From NCBI GenBank assembly GCA_013297575.1, contig JAAFHO010000232.1, positions 1-8,159 of the forward strand: 8,159 nucleotides of DNA. The letters are read 5' to 3'. Below, in pieces: positions 6,074-8,159 of this stretch. The notes under the pieces were generated by a model, which was not told the DNA's origin, ran no database searches, and saw nothing but the letters and a program-made list of their open reading frames with translations. How positions within the stretch are numbered: the stretch's first letter is position 1; every line of letters starts with the position of its first letter. The DNA comes from Chitinophagales bacterium (GTDB taxonomy: Bacteria; Bacteroidota; Bacteroidia; Chitinophagales; Saprospiraceae). Made by a program: the position numbers and the translations under genes.

Positions 6074-8159
6074 TTACTCTTTTATTACGCTCACTACTTT
6101 AGTCCGACCTTTATCGGTTTGTAACCAAGCGAAATAAATACCGCTACGTAGGTTTTCACCTAGTATTACACTTGTTTGGCCCGCTGCCAAGGATTTGGTT
6201 TGTACAATTTGTCCGAGTGCATTGGTCACTATCGCCATACCGTTGTCTGTATCCAGCGTGTAGTTGAGTACAAAAGTGTTGCTAAAAGGATTAGGTTGGG
6301 CTAAAAGTGATGCTTCCACAAAAACATCTTGTGTACCGCTAGTACCATTAATGATTTCAAAAGCGTCAAAAGCACCTTCTGTGACAACAAAATCAGTAGT
6401 AGGCGCTTCATTTACGACTACTCTTAGGCGCATATTATTGGTCAATGGCAAATTAGGTGGTACCGCCACCGTAATTGTTTTCCAACCAGCATCAAAAGAA
6501 GAATTACGGGTATGGATCAGTTTTTCGTTACTGCCATTGCTGATAAATACTTGATACTGATTCGTTGCGAATGTCTGATCGGAAGTAATACTAATAAATG
6601 CGTCAGAAAAACGTACTTTGGGTTGTACATAACCCGTCAAATCCATTACCGGAGAAGTAAGTACGGCATTACCCGCAAGGACATCATCATCCACAAATCC
6701 AATACCTTGGTTACCTGTTACATAACAATCTTGACCAAGATCGGTGGGCAGATCAAACTCCTGGGAAAGGAAAAATCCCTGTACTTCGAGACCTACGGGT
6801 TCGCCGAGTTCAAAGATGCCTTGGGTAGAAGTACCGCTCACTGTCCAGCCTTGATCCACCACAAAATCGTCTTTGTAGCCTTTTGGAAGAATAAGCGTTA
6901 CTGTCGTATTGCTATTGATGTTTTGGTTGGCGAGTTCTACGTTTTTAAAGCCCCATTTACCTGCATAAATCGAGTAGGTAGAGGACAAAATACCGGGTAC
7001 AGTGAAGTTGCCATTTGCATCTGATACGGTTTTATAATCGGCTTCCGCTTCCTGAATACGTACTTTTGCATCGGGAATAGCATTGCCGGATTCATCTTTC
7101 ACTGTGCCTGTTACGGTGAAACTTGGTGCTGGCTGTAGTTCAAAATCTTTGATCAATACTTCACCTGCTACCAATTGAACGGTAATGGTTTGTGCAATAA
7201 ATCCAAGCTTAGAACAGGTGACGATCACTTGACCAGAGCCTGAATAACCAGCTTTATATAAACCTTGGTTATTGCTTAGGGTATTATCGATTGGATTTGT
7301 GGTAGTCAATACCACTTTAGCCCCGAGTATGGGCAAACCTGTTGCGGCATTTTTCACTTTTCCTTCTAGGTAGCTGGCGCGTACATAAGTAGGCGAAAGG
7401 ACAAATATCTTACCCGGGTCTATATTTGATACGATCAAATTACCCGATGGGAAATAAGGATATACGCCCCACGCCCCATCAAAGCCAGCTCCACTTTCTG
7501 CATAAGTATCATACCAGCCTGTTTGCACGATATTTTCGGGACGGGTACAGTCCACAATATTCACGCCATCGCGGTACCATGCAGTAATGGCGTAATCGCC
7601 TTTCACATACGTATTGTGTACGGCAGATCCGCTACCGGGAGTGCATTGCAAGCGATCCAATTCTTTTATATCACCTAGGTCGCTGATATCGTACATGGTG
7701 AGGTACGAGTTGGGCGTTTCGTCGGTGGTAAGGATGTGCTTGCGGTCTTGGGTTATCCAAGTATTATGAGTGAAGGTCGTGGGTGTTGGTTGAGTGGCCA
7801 ATACGACGGGATTGGTTTTATTGGTCATGTCGATCACTGAAAAATATCCGTCATTGATATGGCTGCCATATAGCGTATCGTTATCAGCGTAACCGTCGTG
7901 GATATAATTCATATCATATCTGCCTGCATATTTCGGATTATATGGATCGGAAAGACTACAAACAATAGCACCGCCTTGACCAATATTGGAGCCATACAAA
8001 TAGATAAATCCTTTTGTGGTATCTATCTGTAAAGAGTGTATGGTTTGTAGTTGATTATTAATGACGCCATCGCCAAAATACCGATAATTTGGTAATGTGG
8101 TATTGGCTGGTAGCGGCGAAAGATCGATAATTTGAAGACCACCACCAGCGCCTTCGGTG
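6074..8159 (-). CDS. Choice-of-anchor-B type secreted beta-propeller protein with T9SS sorting domain; N-terminus outside window
   Basis: Open from the right edge to TAA at 6074-6076, 694 residues visible; the TTG at 7999 is internal Leu54. Residues 1 to about 258 are propeller blades of LVIVD/choice-of-anchor-B type, each with a strand starting in His (H41, H87, H131, H181) and a turn of the form D-x-(S/T)-x-x-x-N/x-P (for example SLSDPYNPKYAG). Two carboxypeptidase-regulatory-like beta-sandwich domains follow (about 261-343, with LEGKVKNAATGLPILGAKV, and about 347-425, with VTGTVKDESGNAIPDAKVRI). A jelly-roll-like region covers about 427-605. The last 75 residues (QPNPFSNTFVLNYTL ... GIYFAWLQTDKGRTKVVSVIKE, where dots mark omitted residues) are a type A T9SS C-terminal sorting domain, which directs outer-membrane export and surface anchoring. 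Ligand or enzymatic activity is unknown. It forms its own unit, ended by the hairpin at 5981-6026. Confidence 0.88.
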   Translation of the reverse strand, partial: TEGAGGGLQIIDLSPLPANTTLPNYRYFGDGVINNQLQTIHSLQIDTTKGFIYLYGSNIGQGGAIVCSLSDPYNPKYAGRYDMNYIHDGYADNDTLYGSHINDGYFSVIDMTNKTNPVVLATQPTPTTFTHNTWITQDRKHILTTDETPNSYLTMYDISDLGDIKELDRLQCTPGSGSAVHNTYVKGDYAITAWYRDGVNIVDCTRPENIVQTGWYDTYAESGAGFDGAWGVYPYFPSGNLIVSNIDPGKIFVLSPTYVRASYLEGKVKNAATGLPILGAKVVLTTTNPIDNTLSNNQGLYKAGYSGSGQVIVTCSKLGFIAQTITVQLVAGEVLIKDFELQPAPSFTVTGTVKDESGNAIPDAKVRIQEAEADYKTVSDANGNFTVPGILSSTYSIYAGKWGFKNVELANQNINSNTTVTLILPKGYKDDFVVDQGWTVSGTSTQGIFELGEPVGLEVQGFFLSQEFDLPTDLGQDCYVTGNQGIGFVDDDVLAGNAVLTSPVMDLTGYVQPKVRFSDAFISITSDQTFATNQYQVFISNGSNEKLIHTRNSSFDAGWKTITVAVPPNLPLTNNMRLRVVVNEAPTTDFVVTEGAFDAFEIINGTSGTQDVFVEASLLAQPNPFSNTFVLNYTLDTDNGMAIVTNALGQIVQTKSLAAGQTSVILGENLRSGIYFAWLQTDKGRTKVVSVIKE

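Noticed and set aside
6512..7024. 170-codon rightward open frame antisense to the T9SS cargo gene
   Set aside because: The opposite strand encodes clear carboxypeptidase-regulatory-like and jelly-roll-like domains; the antisense translation has no recognisable features, promoter or domain.

Overview
The window looks like ordinary chromosomal DNA from a member of the Bacteroidota. Four things support this: a protein with a C-terminal type IX secretion (T9SS) sorting domain, a DUF4271 membrane protein next to hemD, a PadR/PspC-GIN operon, and promoters of the Bacteroidota type (TTTG...TAnnTTTG) on genes without clear Shine-Dalgarno sequences. A Saprospiria-like member is my guess from general protein flavour and is not established here.

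Layout from left to right. (1) The 3' end of a chromate-transporter (ChrA) gene runs rightward off the left edge. (2) It converges, across a 13-bp perfect hairpin, on a leftward two-gene operon: a PadR-type repressor, then a 725-residue membrane protein with a PspC domain and a GIN-like C-terminal beta domain. A promoter and a near-palindromic operator candidate overlap each other in front of padR. (3) A divergent rightward pair follows: a DUF4271 polytopic membrane protein, probably starting at the ATG at 3278 and possibly leaderless, and hemD (uroporphyrinogen-III synthase), closed by a strong terminator. (4) Immediately after it lies a REP-like array of about 135 bp: five direct copies and one inverted copy of a unit with core TGAGCGAAGCCGAA. 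It fills the space up to the stop codon of (5) a leftward gene for a small exported protein of unknown function. (6) After a terminator with A/T tracts on both sides comes a long leftward gene open at the right edge. It encodes a secreted T9SS cargo protein: a choice-of-anchor-B type beta-propeller, two carboxypeptidase-regulatory-like beta-sandwich domains, a jelly-roll-like region and a sorting domain.

Functionally the genes form separate units: envelope stress sensing (padR-pspC), heme synthesis (DUF4271-hemD), and exported proteins. I see no tRNA, rRNA, CRISPR array, transposase or prophage gene, and no convincing new multi-gene system. The most useful leads are the repeat array with its 21-bp hairpin, the operator/promoter overlap at padR, the start-site correction for DUF4271, and the one-histidine-per-blade pattern of the propeller.
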